A stretch of 64,000 nt of DNA from Archegozetes longisetosus (Eukaryota > Arthropoda > Arachnida > Sarcoptiformes > Trhypochthoniidae): the NCBI GenBank assembly GCA_018873245.2, contig JAEMBT020000004.1, positions 4,760,573-4,824,572 of the forward strand. The letters are read 5' to 3'. A program made the translations under genes and the position numbers. Shown in pieces: positions 14,101 to 27,700 of the stretch. A model generated the notes under the pieces. The model saw only the letters and a program-made list of their open reading frames with translations. It was not told the DNA's origin and searched no databases. The first letter of the stretch is position 1. Each line of letters starts with the position of its first letter.

Positions 14101-15733
14101 TAGTAAATATTCATAAACTGAATTGATGATTGACCTAGATTCTGATTTTGTTGCCACTTTAAATATTAAACTTAGTGCTAACAAACAAATAATTCACATT
14201 AGTTTTAAACAAAAAATTTAATTCTACTCATAGTGTTTTTACACTAATTTCATGCAAATTAGTGAATAAACAAAAAGCTTATGAACTGTTTATAAACTTC
14301 AGCTAAAGAGATTTGATTCGTTCAATTAAAATCTGCTCTCGAGGATTTGTTAGGATTTAATATCTTACATCTTACGTGACTTCACTGTATAATCTTTAAA
14401 GTGAGCTGCTCTCCATTTGAGTCTTACACATCAATGGATTTGACATTTGCTGGATTAGCTTTTTTGATAAAGATTCATAATTATTTCAAACCTTCCTTTT
14501 TGAGTTTATCTAATTAATGAGAACTCAATTAGACAAAAAGATTAAAACGATAATTAACTGCAAGTATGGCAAAGGCTTAACTAGCTCTCAATCGATGTAT
14601 AATATTCTCGTTAACCTTCTAATACTTGATTCTTTGAGTTTAACTCATTTGGTATAGTTTGCAAAAGGATTCTGTTTGCAAAATTAGAAATAAGCTACCT
14701 TCTAATACATTGTTCGTTTCATACCATAATATCAATACTTTAGAATGTTTTCGATTAGATTCGATTTTACAAAAGTTCCAATTTTAGAAACTACTTAACT
14801 TTCTATTAGAAATTGGAATGAAGTTTCGATTCGGCTTTTGATTTGAACTGCAATCGTTTATCTGTCAGGACAAGTGAAGCAAACTAGTCTTTTACATGAC
14901 TTATTTTCAATTATAATGTATACGCCAAATCATAATACCGGTCAATATTACTCGAAAATTCGACTTTCAAGCCAACCTACAGAAAGAGGAAACACGAACA
15001 ATAACAAAAGAAGATTTGGGTAATAATATATTTTTAGTGAATTTTGAATAGAAAAATGTTAGCGGCAGATGTTTTCTTAGAAGCTTCTCAGTAGACATTA
15101 TAAGAATTGTGTGCATTTTTTATTGAAACAAATCACTCCAGTTAAGAGCCTTGAATGCAAAACGCTTTTATTTTAATAGCAAACTTTATTACTTTTAACT
15201 TTTATATCACTATAGCTACTCAACCAAATATGCCTCAATCTATTCTAACTTCTATTTCTATGAATTATCTTTTCTAATCTTCTACACTTTTAAAACATCT
15301 TATCGAGAACATGTTCGACAAAATTCAATTAGCTATCAATTTAATGGCTCTTTTCTTTAGCTTAAATCTTCTACATCTGTCACATATTTTTACTCTTATT
15401 TACAGCCCTTATTAGGAGTTCAATCAATTTCAATAAGCTCATAATGAAGTATTGGTCGTTAGGAAAATTTGTCTTATCCTATCTGTCGATTGATAAGATA
15501 TTTCTGGCAAAGTTAGAGCAAAAACTTCGCATCTTTATTCAAATTAATTGAAAACGAAAGTGAATTTGATATTTTGAACGAATTGAAGGAATGAAACAAA
15601 TATGTAGTGAATGGAAATGGCATCCATTTATTCCTTAATTTAGTTAGAATGATATATAACTAGAATGGATGAGTGCTCTATTTTTTAGATGTTTTAGAGC
15701 TCTTTAGGGAGATCATAGAATAAATGCATATAA

Positions 15734-16057
15734 AACTAAATTTATGAGTTCAAAGACTACTCCGATTTCCGATCAAGAGATTCAAAATTGAATCCAGATG
15801 TCAAACAAAGTGCTCGAGTTTCAGGTGAAACCGAATACTTATTTAAAAAGTCAATTCATCTTTTCTTAAAGCCTTTCCCTATTATGCCTCAGAATATTGA
15901 TGGAGTGCGAAATAAGCCAACGAACAAATTCACTGGTAAATATCGGAACGAAAATTATCTTTTACGAATCAATGATTTTCAAGGATCTTGTTATCGCACC
16001 AACAATTGCTATTGTTTGGTCAAAGTCACAACTAATTTACTTTTTTATGCATCTTAA
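15734..16057 (+). other. Unassigned 107-codon open segment
   Basis: One frame stays open for about 107 codons, unusually long for this AT content, ending at TAA 16055-16057. There is no ATG near its 5' end (the first is in the middle), so if coding it would be an exon entered by splicing. The translation has balanced composition, with three cysteines close together near the end (residues in SCYRTNNCYC). A donor-like GTAAAT lies at about 15,936, so only part might be exonic. No family recognised. It could be a chance frame or a decayed gene. Confidence 0.25.
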
Positions 16058-17741
16058 TATTAAACTCTAAAAAACTTTCCAACTTTTTCAAATTTATCTC
16101 AACATATACTTTCAAATTTCAAACGCGTGTAAAGAAAAGAGAAGAATATGAACAAGAGATCGATCAGTTAACTAAGAGACAATCATCTCATTGTAATGAC
16201 TAGTTTAATTGAACTGAAATCTTAAGATTTTACATAAAAGAGTGTAGAGTATTAGATTTTGATTGAAAAGTAGCTAAATTTTTATTGATTACACTGCGAG
16301 CATAATAATCAACTTTTTTGTCACGAAATAAGTGCTTTTAGACTAAAATAAATCGATTCTTCAAGTGAGATAACTTTCAAGAATTGATTCGTTCATTAAT
16401 TCTTATAATGTGATAGCCGTCAGGAATGAGTATCCATTAAGCTATTAATTATTGATGATATATCTCACAAGTTCGTGCAGCATGTTGTGCGTGCTTTTTT
16501 ATAAATCCAGCAAAACTGGCAAAACACTAAGTTATCTAAAACTCTTACTGAACAATTTGACAATCAAGAGCTCAATCAAAACTGGGTCCAAGTATGTCAA
16601 AATAATAGTCTAACTCAAATTCACTCAATCGCCGTGATTTGGATCAGAATTGCTGAGCAAAAATTGTTGCTTCGCTCGATTCTATAGATTCTATAATTGT
16701 CAATGTTTTTAGTGAGATTAAAAAATCGAAACCTATTTAGGAAAGATCAAATGGAAAAAGCTGACACGAAGCAAGCAAATGAATATGAGCTTTAAATTGA
16801 AATTGATAGCTATCAAGTTGGATGTAATCAGAACGTAATTGAAACATATAAGAATTACAAATTCAGCTTTAATCTAAATTTATATTATCTCTTTTGGAAA
16901 AAAAAGATTAATCTTTTTACAGCAGAAATCAGCTCTTTTAATGTAAATCATGGTTTACGTTCATATTTGTTTCTGTCTCACCATTAATTGATATAAATCG
17001 CTGTCCAATCTAAAGCATTTCTCAAAGAAATTAACCCAAAATATTTTACTATTGCTCATAAATTATGAAAAGATGTTTAAAATTATTATGCATAAATATT
17101 AAATTTGATATAGTTCACGTTTAGGACTTGTGAGTTTGAGCAAAACGATTGAAAAATAGTTATAAAAAAATATCTACAGAGAAGTGATTGGACAGAAATT
17201 GAGAAAATGAATTATTAAAACAATTATTTTGAAGTATTATTAGTGCTTGAAGGTTAGTGGAAGCTTGAGGTAAACATGACGCGATATGTTGTGTTACAGA
17301 AAACATTTTCTTATTGATCAATATCTCTACGGAGGAACGAGTGATTACTGAAAAAGTTCAACTAAAATCCAATGTGTCAGATGAGAATTTGCATGAACTT
17401 GTACAACGTTGACGTTTTTGATCCTCTCATAGACGGAGTTGATTTTAATCAATGTTGAAAAGAGATATAGTAAATATAGTTCATATTTGCATATATGACT
17501 CAATCTTCACTGGTTTAGACTTTTTCAGCTCAAATCAAATTAGAAAAATAGAATAAACTTTTTATACTCTTCTATTAGATTCTTATTTCACAGAATAATA
17601 AAGCGCTCAATTCTTGCAAGTCTCATTCAAAAAACTTATGCAATCAATTTGAAATCCGATTACATTTCCTCTGTTTTGATGTTCACCAAATTGAAATCTT
17701 TATTCCTTATTCGTATACACTTTACAACTTCGTAATCGTTC

Positions 17742-17929
17742 ATAGCAACCACATGTGATGCCTTGTCATCGCATGCTTTTCATCTGATCATGGCATTGAA
17801 AACTTATAGAATATTCAATATAGTAATCAAAGCAAACTTCAAATTAGATCTGTTAATAATTTGATGCACATCACAAGTTGACAGCAACAATGTTTTCTTT
17901 GTTATTTCCAGGGATCATTAAGTTTCCGA
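17742..17929 (+). repeat. Dispersed repeat, copy 1
   Basis: Starts ATAGCAACCA and shares ordered blocks with 37439-37640: GCATGCTTTT, AACTTATAG, ATATTCAATATAG and AATCAAAGCAAA, and at the right end ATTATTAAGTTT or ATCATTAAGTTT. The copies are in the same orientation and clearly diverged. There is no open frame of note and no obvious terminal repeats, so the class of element is unknown. Confidence 0.6.
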
Positions 17930-20900
17930 GTGTAAGTAGCAGTGGGACTGCAAAATATTTTAAATGCACAATAACTTGAAAAGAAAAATATACTCTTAAC
18001 AGAATAATCAATGTTTATTAGAATTTGGATCTTCAAAAGTCCGATCCAGTGATTGTATTTTTGTGAAATGAAGTTTTAAATAAAATTTCTATTTCCTAGT
18101 GAACCAATTCTGCGAATATATCGGAAGTTTATCCCAAAATTTATAGATATTTTCCTATTGCAAATCTATCTAATAATTAAATAAGCTATCGCTATTCTTG
18201 GGGTTTTCTTTTTGCTACTCATAAGAGGTTTGAATTATTAAAGCGTTTTAGCAAAATTATTCTCTCAGCTGATTGTTCGATACTGATGAAACTTAACGTT
18301 CGTCCAAATATGATAACAAACTAAATACGAGTAACTATTCTCTAAGTTAAACTGAAATTAAAATTTTTGATAAATTTGAACTTCCTGGAGGAAATATTCA
18401 AGACTTGTAACTTGTTTTGCATTTAAAATTCGCTGAAACTCAGCAGAGAGCAAAGTCTTTTGACGAGTTTCTCTCATTTTCTTGTGCTCTATTAAGCCTT
18501 AAAAATATAGCAATTTGTTCAGAAAATTCTCACTCTTCTTTTCTTACAAGCAAAACTGCAAATAGAAATCCAAATAAATTTCAATGGAAGTGCTTTCAAA
18601 TCAAGATTTACATAACAGTCGTGTGAAATATACACTTTTACGTTCAATGAATAGAAACTAACAAGAGTTTCTCTTTTGAACTTTATTTGGTATTCATTTT
18701 ATTTTTGTTTATTATACCAGTTCTCTGGTAATAGTATTTCATAAATAAGTAAATATATTTGTACAACTTATAGACCAGAGACTACTATTGGGTTCACAAA
18801 GTTCACGCTGTAATCTATTTGTTAAATGAATTAATGAAACTAAACCTGAGGACAAGACAGTTACTAATGCTTCTTATAAGATAGTAAAGCCAGAATAAGT
18901 TTGTATTTGGAAAATGCCGTTTTGTTGCCGAGTCATCGTATAAACTATTTGATGAAATTAGTTGCCAACTTGTGTAACTTTTGCTCTTTCAGCCACTTTT
19001 AACCCTTTAAGAAGATACCAGGTCTATATTCTTGCCAGAATTAGTAGTTAGCTTAACACTCTTGTATTATAAATGAATACGGTCTAATCAATTATTGGGT
19101 AAAACAAAAATCCTTTGTAATCAACTAATTGTGCTCATTGATCCAATCTTACAATTTTTTATTATTCCCAGATATTAAAAATTGAAACTTTTTTTACTTT
19201 TGAGCAAAAATTTATAGACTAATTGTGCGTGACAAATTTATACAGAAACTATGTTTTCATCTTGGTTTATTGATTTTACATCATTCCTTTTTTCAGTACA
19301 AAGCTCGACATATTTTCTAATTGCTTCTGTCGAATCTATTGAACATATTACCAATTATTATTATTATTATTTATTAATTGAGATTCGACATTTTTAGTTA
19401 ATTCTAGTTAATAGTAAAGCATTGCGTTATTTTAATCAATGAAAATCTAAAAAGAAAAATTGAGTCATATCTTACATACATATTAATGACATCTGATGAG
19501 TTTTCAAAGAAACATCGGATTGATTTTTCTTCTACAAGTACTCTCGTATTGAAGCTCTCTATAACAAATCTCAGCAAGATTCACAATTCTATGTTAACTC
19601 ACCATTTCATTACCTAAGACTTGACTTAACATATAGTTTAAAGCAAACACTTAGTACAAAACAGTGTATTTTTAATTTAAATGAAAAGAGATTTGAAATG
19701 AAAACTTACTTCTACCATATCTATAGGTGTTAAGTATGAAATCATAGGTCAACACAGAATTCGAATTTTATAAGAAAAAATCCAAATAATCCAATCCAGA
19801 AAAGTCTTGTACAAATTATTTATACAAAGTTTCAGTTTTATTTTCCTATTCATTTAATTTAAGATTAAAGTATTGAAAAATCAGAATTTTCCGAAGCATA
19901 AATAGAATTCTAATACTAATCAAGTTTTGTTGACATTTGAGGTAATGAAAAATATATTAGATTTCAAAAGATATTTGTTTATTCTAGCTTAAGGTTTAAA
20001 GTTTATCAGCTAAGATCAATCAGTTCTATCGGAAAAATAATAGCCTGCAATTCAAAGTTGAGAATTTGATTACAGAAAATGGCAGAGAATTGGATAATTA
20101 TGACAAATCACATCTTTTAACACTTACTTACACTATATAAATCAATTTTTGCTCCTCTCACAACTTTCAAACTAATTTCGCTTCGCGTCAAATCATTTCA
20201 AGTCAACTAACATTTGATCGAAAATTCATTTCCTTTCTCACTCGCATTCCATCGCATCTGAACCGAGTTTGACTTGAAATTGTTTTAGTTTCATTACTTA
20301 AAGTGACATGAATTTGAAGAATTTTTATTAAATTCGAATAAATGGAATACAAGTTTGATGTTAACATTGCTGAAATACAAAGAGTTTTAGTGCACTAGTA
20401 CAACAAGTCATATAATTTTCGTTTAAGATATTTCGATGTGAGCTGTTGTTAAGCATTTGAAAAGCGTTCAGAAAACAATGAAAGCATACAATTAGATATC
20501 ATTTAACTAGAATTGAAAATATAGTTTTAAATAGAGAAGCTATCAACATTTTCAATATAAGTTAGATATTATCTCGTGGTATTTTGAGCAGAGAAGACGG
20601 TTTCATTTTTAATACTTTAGTCAAAGTTTTTTATTTTTACAAACAATAAATTTAGTTACTCTCTCAAAGTTTAACAAATACTTTACAATAATTTTGCATA
20701 ACTTTTAGTGATTTAATTATTACATTCTGATAGTAATTAGGTATCTAATGCATTAACTGTAATGCACAAAATATTCATCTAAACTACTGACTTGTATCCT
20801 TTACAAGAATGTTAATTTTGTGCGCTATTTCTCTATTAATTACATAGAGAATAACGGAAGTTAATTGAAATTTGAACTTTGAAGAAACATGCCAGATGTA

Positions 20901-21703
20901 TAGAGGAACTCATAAATGATGATTACGCAAGATGAACTGAAATTGTTTGAAAATGAAAACTAATTTAATACATTCCATATATATTATCTTAGGCTAATGA
21001 GAAATTGATCTCTAGGCATTTGAAGCTAAAATATGAAGACTATAATAAGTTTTTACAAACTCTGCTCAAAATAAAGTAAGCCGGTGTGTCATACTATTAT
21101 CTCAAATAATATCAATCATGTGTTAAATGTATAAATATATGCTTTTGACGTATAATAGACAAAATCTTTATAAAAACAATCTGCCAAACTTTACCACTTC
21201 TTATCAATTATTCAAAGTCAATAATATCTAATCAGTTTAGATAAAGTTATCAACTTTGGGTCATTGCATTACACTTTGAAATACGCGCACAATGGTTTAG
21301 GATAAGAACTTCAGGAATCAAATTATTATTCAATAAATCACAACATTATGAAAATATTGAGTTAATCTAATAACTTATTTTAAAATACTTAACGAAAATA
21401 TTATTTTTAAGCTATTAATTTTTGATGAATTCAAATGATCTATCTACTGAACTGATAGATAACGAAGTTTTAACTCCTTATTTAAACTTAAATATTAGGT
21501 GAAACTTGTAAAATTGATAAAGTAAAGAATAGTGCTTTACTGATAAGTATGTATTTTCTAAATGATTACTATTACTATATTATTTGAGAGAACAGTACAA
21601 TAAAGATAACTATAGTCATACAATTGGTTTTAATATATTAATATATCACAGGTTTTGCGCTTAACTTATATAACAATAGTTCATTTCTCATTATTGTCAG
21701 CCA

Positions 21704-24700
21704 TTAAATAAACTGATTTTTACAAAAAATAAATATCATTAAAATACACGAAATAACTATTTTGGTATCAGACTGAAGCTGACAGACACTATCGCTGTCT
21801 TTAGTACTACTCTTGACTTCATTACCAATTGGCTTAAGCGCATCGTTTGCAATACTGTTTTCGACATCGTGCAAAATACTTTCGGTCGATTCGGGCAAAT
21901 CTGTTTTTGCCGCCAAGTACTCGTGAGTTTGACCATCTATTTTATTATTATAATCATCTATATTTGTTATGCTTACATTCGTCTTAGTGAGAATGTTTGG
22001 AAATAGATTGTGATCTTGATTGTGATCTTGATTTTCATTTTGTGCCACTAAAGCACTTTCTGTTGTAAAAACTTGTTCTGTCGTAGTATTTGCTTGACAC
22101 GCATTTTGAATTGACTCATGTTGTCTCAATCGCAATACTTTAATTTTTTGACCAATCGTTAAGTCTGCCAACTCTCTCTTGACTGTGCAATCAACGTTCT
22201 TGAGCTCATTCTTGAAAAGCTGTCCAAGTTTTCGCGACATACTCGATAACCATAGCAGTCGACAATCGCATTCCAGTCGATTTTCTTAGGAAATAAGAAA
22301 AAGTTAATTAAAATAAGAAAAGAAGTTAATTTAAACAAATTAAAATAGAAGGCTGATAAACTCAATCAAATATGTTCATGCTGTAAAACGTGACCATAAT
22401 ATTAGTATTGATGAAATTACTGAAATTACTGGCAATCAATTACAACAAACTCACAAATGATCTAAAAGAAAACTTAGCAACTTTTAGCTTGGGTTCGAAT
22501 TTATTTATTTAACCAATACTTAGACCCTCTTCAAGCGTGAAATAAGAAAAATAAACTTTTTATAAACAACAAATTATTCAGTGTTCGATCTATCTATTTG
22601 TTTGAAGCTAATTAAAGTGTTTCTATAATTGAATTATAACTTAAGTAAACTTTATCTCTCGAAAATTCTCTAAATCATTCGTTTTCCCTAAAGTGATCAG
22701 TAATAAAAGACTTGATTCACATACTGAACAAATAGAAACTATCGTGAGATCTATTTCCTACACTTGCGCTCATATTGTAATTGAATCAAATTGAATAATC
22801 AGACAATATAAAATTATTAATTTAAATTCAATCAAGTGATTAATATGAGTAATAAATTGAAAGTTCAGACTTAAAACAGTAACAATCTAGAGCATAAACC
22901 AATTGACTTGATTGACTTTTTCATTTGTCCTGTTCACATGATTTTGCGAAATGCAAACTCTGGAAAGGAATGTCAGATATAATTGAATCTAAAGCATTTC
23001 AAAGAATTTGCCCAAAACATCCGACTAGTTAGTTTAATCAAATGGAATATTCTGTTGCTGACAAGCTAGGCACACATTCACTTTCAACTTCTAAACCGTT
23101 CCATAACAAAAGATATTTTTAACAGATAAAAATAGTAAACTTTTAAAAATATAACGACTAGTGGTTGAAATTCCATAAATTTTACAAATCCATTAAGTTT
23201 TAGGTTAATGTTTAAAGGTTTGCTTTCATTTTAAAGTCATTATGAGAAGGCTAGAGTGAAAACTAGAGTCAAAATTTGACTAAAATATGTAAAATATGCG
23301 CCAACAAATGCCTCTGTTTTGGATATACTATAGAAGTGGATTCTTCAACACAGGAGGTAATAAACAAAACAAAGATCCAAAGTGATCGCAATTTGTTAGA
23401 TATTTGTCAAGTAAAATTAGATTCGAAAAAAACGCCCGTAAGATTTGTTCGAAACTAATTTTAAAATCAGATCCCGCCACTGTTTGCCTGCATTCAAATT
23501 CATGGTGATTCCATTTCAATTATAATCTTGTATTTGACTGTGTGTTTGTCAAGCCTTTAACAGGCAGTACATTGATCCTTATTGTTAGCTTACATTGTTT
23601 ACTTGACAAATTCAGGACCAAATTTTTCAGAGGGAAATTCTATAAAAAACCAGGCACTTTAACAATAAGGACGGATGTATTGCTGATCTATGTTTTGTAA
23701 GAATAAGAAACCAGCTAAATTTTAGTTACCAAATGGAACTTAATCGTACTAAATACAATCTCTCAATCCTGATACAAGTAATTAGATAAATTACAAACTA
23801 AACAATGTTTAAGAGATGCGACCATGCTCCCTATTTACTGTTCATGTTTACAATGAATTTTTCAAATTTTATATGAAAAAAAGTTAAGAAGCTAACCATA
23901 AAGCTGATTTGATGATAAGAATGATAATTGAGTCTACAGTATAGATTAGATACAATTAATTTTGACAGATATGCAGACAAAATTTCAATAATTTTGTCAA
24001 AGAATCAAAGCTTTAGAAAGAACCCTAATGACTGTTTTGACAGTTGAAAGAATTTATGTTGAGTAATTTAGTTGACACCACAGATTGCGTGCTATTACGA
24101 AATGTATTGTTTTTTATGGGAGTATAGAGAGCAGAAAGAGTAAATCTAATCTGAATTAATCAATCATTTAGCTATAAGTTACAGTTGTGTAGACATATCA
24201 AATATTTTTAACATGAAACAGTACTAAAAGGCATAATTTACTAATGGAACTGAATGAAAAATGATATCTAAACTATCGCAGACACATTACTTATTAAATG
24301 TGATGCTGTACTTTCATTTAATATCCGGATATTTCTGTCGGCTAGACTCAGCATTAACTCTGTTATTGTCCTAGAAATATTTGATTGTAACACCATTCAT
24401 TCTATTGTTGCTTTATATCTTTTTAGAATCACCAGTCATTAGTGTTCTATCTTTTATTACTTGTTTTTGGTTTTTGCTTCATTTCAATTTATTTCTCATC
24501 TAATATTTATTCCTAACTATTAATGTCTAAATGTTTTACTATCGTCATTATATATTGTTTTCGCTAAACATTATATAACTGGTTTGGCACCAGATTTTAA
24601 AGCAAATCATAACAAGTGAAATATTCAAACTATAAACTTTAAATTCTCAGTCATTACTCAAACTTTACTTAGAATTTATTCAATTCATTCTATAACTATA

Positions 24701-27700
24701 ATATCCAAAATGAACTTTTCCTGAAACATAAATCCTTTTAGTTTGTCTGCAATGGAAACAATTGTTTAGTTTTATTGCAAATTTTGATCGAGACAGTAAT
24801 GTTATTAAAGTGAATTGTAACACTACTATAATCTCAAAACATTAAATGCTAACAATGGCATAAGATTATGGTTCAGAGACAAATTTATGTTAAACCTTAA
24901 GCGCAGGCTTTGTATCAAATTGAAGTTTCATTCAAATAAAACTCGAACTTCATGTCATCTTTTGACGGCATCTTTCATTACATCGCATGTTTGATTGTCA
25001 GCCCATTTTGCACAAGATTATAGCATTGACTCTGTAAATTGAAGTTTATGTGCTCTTCATTTTGCTGTCATTAAAAATTATTTATGATATATTGTAGTTC
25101 TGAAGGCTTGGTTTAATGAGGCGTAATAACAGTTTCTGTTTTGTTATCTTTTCCAAAATGTGTTCTCAGCTTTTTCACCACATTCTGATGAAAATTGAAA
25201 AATGGAAATAATACTAATAAAATAAAACGGAAAAGTTTAATATACAGTCGAGTAATGTGGGCGAAAAGCCATTAGGCACTTACTCGTATCTAAGGCTATG
25301 CTACCAAGAATTATAAGTTACTATGACTAGAAAGTATTATTTAATTTAAGAATTCTATCTTTAAAACGAAGTGGGCTTATAATAGCTGTGTTACTCATAG
25401 GCAAATATGTCAGCACTATTATAACTGTTAACGTTTTGTGTAATATTTCTATTACTTAACGCTTAAAATTCTTCTAATTTGTTTGCATAAATTCTAAAGC
25501 GTTCCGCTCAAATACCCATAAGCAGTCTTCAAGCCTTTCAGTGGATCATTTTTTGAAAAGTATCTTTTATTATTAATCTAAAATTAGCTAATTTTCTATT
25601 TTATGATCAGCTCCTTTCAAATAGCAATACAGCATTGAATTATGGATCGAAAACATGAAGACCTGAATAGCTGAGCATAAACGGTCAAAGTTTGATCTTA
25701 TTAATAATAACTACCTTTCAAGTATCTGACATCAAAATTATTTAAATACAATATCGGAACGTTATATTATAAAAATGATTGAATTAAAACGTTGCTTAAC
25801 CCACTTAATCTATAAGTTTGGGTAAAAGTTATCGTCATATTGAATAAAAATATTTCCAAATCTTACTCATAGGAAATTTCAAAGTAATTGCAAAATCAGA
25901 TAAACGTCATTATATTATATTGTATTTTAAAAATGCATAACTTTTTTTTGTATTCATAAGTTGTAGGTGTTATTGCTGGTGAGTAATTGCATTAATAGGA
26001 ATTAGAGTGAATCGCATTATTGATAACATGATAACATTTCTGACACCTCTCTCTCTGATTAAGAATCAAGTCATTTAACAATAGAGACTTAGGTTTTCAT
26101 TTACACTTTGTCGAGGTAGCTCTAAAACATTTTTTAGCAAACTTGGTTTCAATTAAGAAAATCAATAAAATCACTGTTGATTATTATATTGAGCTAATAG
26201 GTTGCCTATAATCTTGAATGTAAAGAATGGAAAGCGTTCTTTATTTAGGTTAAACAAGGCATTTATATGCAAATTTGCAAAACGCAAATTAAATTAATTT
26301 CATATTTATTCAATGTCTTGATTTTATTTTAAACTGTGAGTAAAAAGTGCAAATACATACTCACATTAAGCAATTCGAAAGTTTAAATAAACAAAATCAA
26401 TTAACAATAAGTCCTAGTTTGTTTTAGCTAAATTAGTTTAGTTCGTGTTTCAACTCAAAACTCCTTAGCTTTCTTTAAATTAGTCAAAGAAAGCACTTTT
26501 ATGACTTGTATTTTGAATGAACAAATTTTAAGAAAGCTTTGAAAAGATCAGTTTCAAAGCAATCAATCAAAAATGGAGTTGAGGACATCCCCTACAGTGA
26601 CCCGCAAACTACGATCAATCATTTTTGAAGTTTTAGTAACTCATTTTATATGGATCTAATGCTAGTTACTTCTGCTTAAATTGCCTCAATGTAGTCATCA
26701 AGCAAGTCGTTAAGGAATTTAATCTGTTTGATGGTCATTTGGATTTTTAATTTGTTTGGAGCACACGACTGTCTCATTACGATAAGCTAAGTATACATTA
26801 ATTGATCGCTTTCCGTCGTGTTTTTACAATATATTCCAACTCCAACTACTTCTCATCTTATCTTAACAGTTACGGCCCTTTGCAACAACATCATTTTAAT
26901 CAATAAATAAAAACCGAAGTGAGAGGAGGAGTCTTTTAGGATGACCTTAGAATATATTTAAAGATAAAATACTAATTTTTTGAGTGTTTAGAGAAAAATG
27001 GTTTTGTTATTGCATAAATTAGTGTGAAGGTTGAAGTGACCTAAAATTGTGAAAGAGTTTAGACATTATTATTCTACACAGCCACAATTACATAAAATGA
27101 AAAGTGAGAGCTACCCATATACTCTTCAAAAAGTATATTTTATAGGCAAATTACAAAAACTGTTCGACTAATTTTCTAAGCCAAAACAATTTCTGCTATG
27201 ATCTCATGATAACAATGCATTAAAAAAACATTTTATTATTACATCATAACAAAACATAGTTATCTTATCTCAACATTAATTTATGGAAAGGTGGAGCACA
27301 CCCGAAAAAAAATCTAAAAAAATGTAAGTTTGATGTAAAACTAAAAATATAGAAAGTCGAAGCTAACGAAGTCACCAAATCGCCCAAACAGTCAATTTTG
27401 ACTGGGAAGCTGTAGGAAATCTACTAAAAACTATCAATTTGTAATCAATGATTTATAATTACTGTCTAAGGAAAGTAATAATTAAATTTATTTTGCTTCC
27501 CCAACAAACTATGTTAATAAGCTTAACCTTTAGAGTGTTTGACTGAAGAAAAGTTTTAGAAAGCGTTTAGACGATAGAAAGTGAGGCAATGAGTTGAGTC
27601 GCAAAGCGTGAGTGGGCGAGTCTGACGATCACATTTGTTCGGATCCAAGAAGTTACATTTGCCTGAAAACAATATTATTTGATTGCTGTCAGAAAAGCAA

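Larger units (their letters stand above)
1..21703. other. Gene-poor AT-rich region
   Basis: No gene here can be assigned with confidence. Reading frames are short and mostly have the composition expected from AT-rich noncoding DNA. Items inside it that stand out (a GC-richer open segment near 0.6-0.75 kb, a hairpin near 6.1 kb, an inverted-repeat element near 7.2 kb, a 16-bp tandem repeat near 11.1 kb, an open frame near 15.9 kb and a dispersed repeat near 17.8 kb) are listed separately. It may be intergenic, or it may contain long introns of a gene whose exons are small, as is true of the neighbouring leucine-rich-repeat gene. Confidence 0.6.

Noticed and set aside
22159..22365. 68-codon minus-strand frame with hydrophobic start
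   Set aside because: It overlaps the exon carrying the LRR cap in a different frame. The cap motif frame with CDCRLLWL and the matching splice phase is clearly the real one.
22485..22500. tRNA T-loop-like word GGGTTCGAAT
   Set aside because: No acceptor stem, D-arm or anticodon arm can be built around it. No tRNA, rRNA or CRISPR array was found in the window.
23276..23458. Cys-rich 60-codon frame inside the LRR intron
   Set aside because: No ATG start, no supporting splice structure and no family similarity; likely chance.
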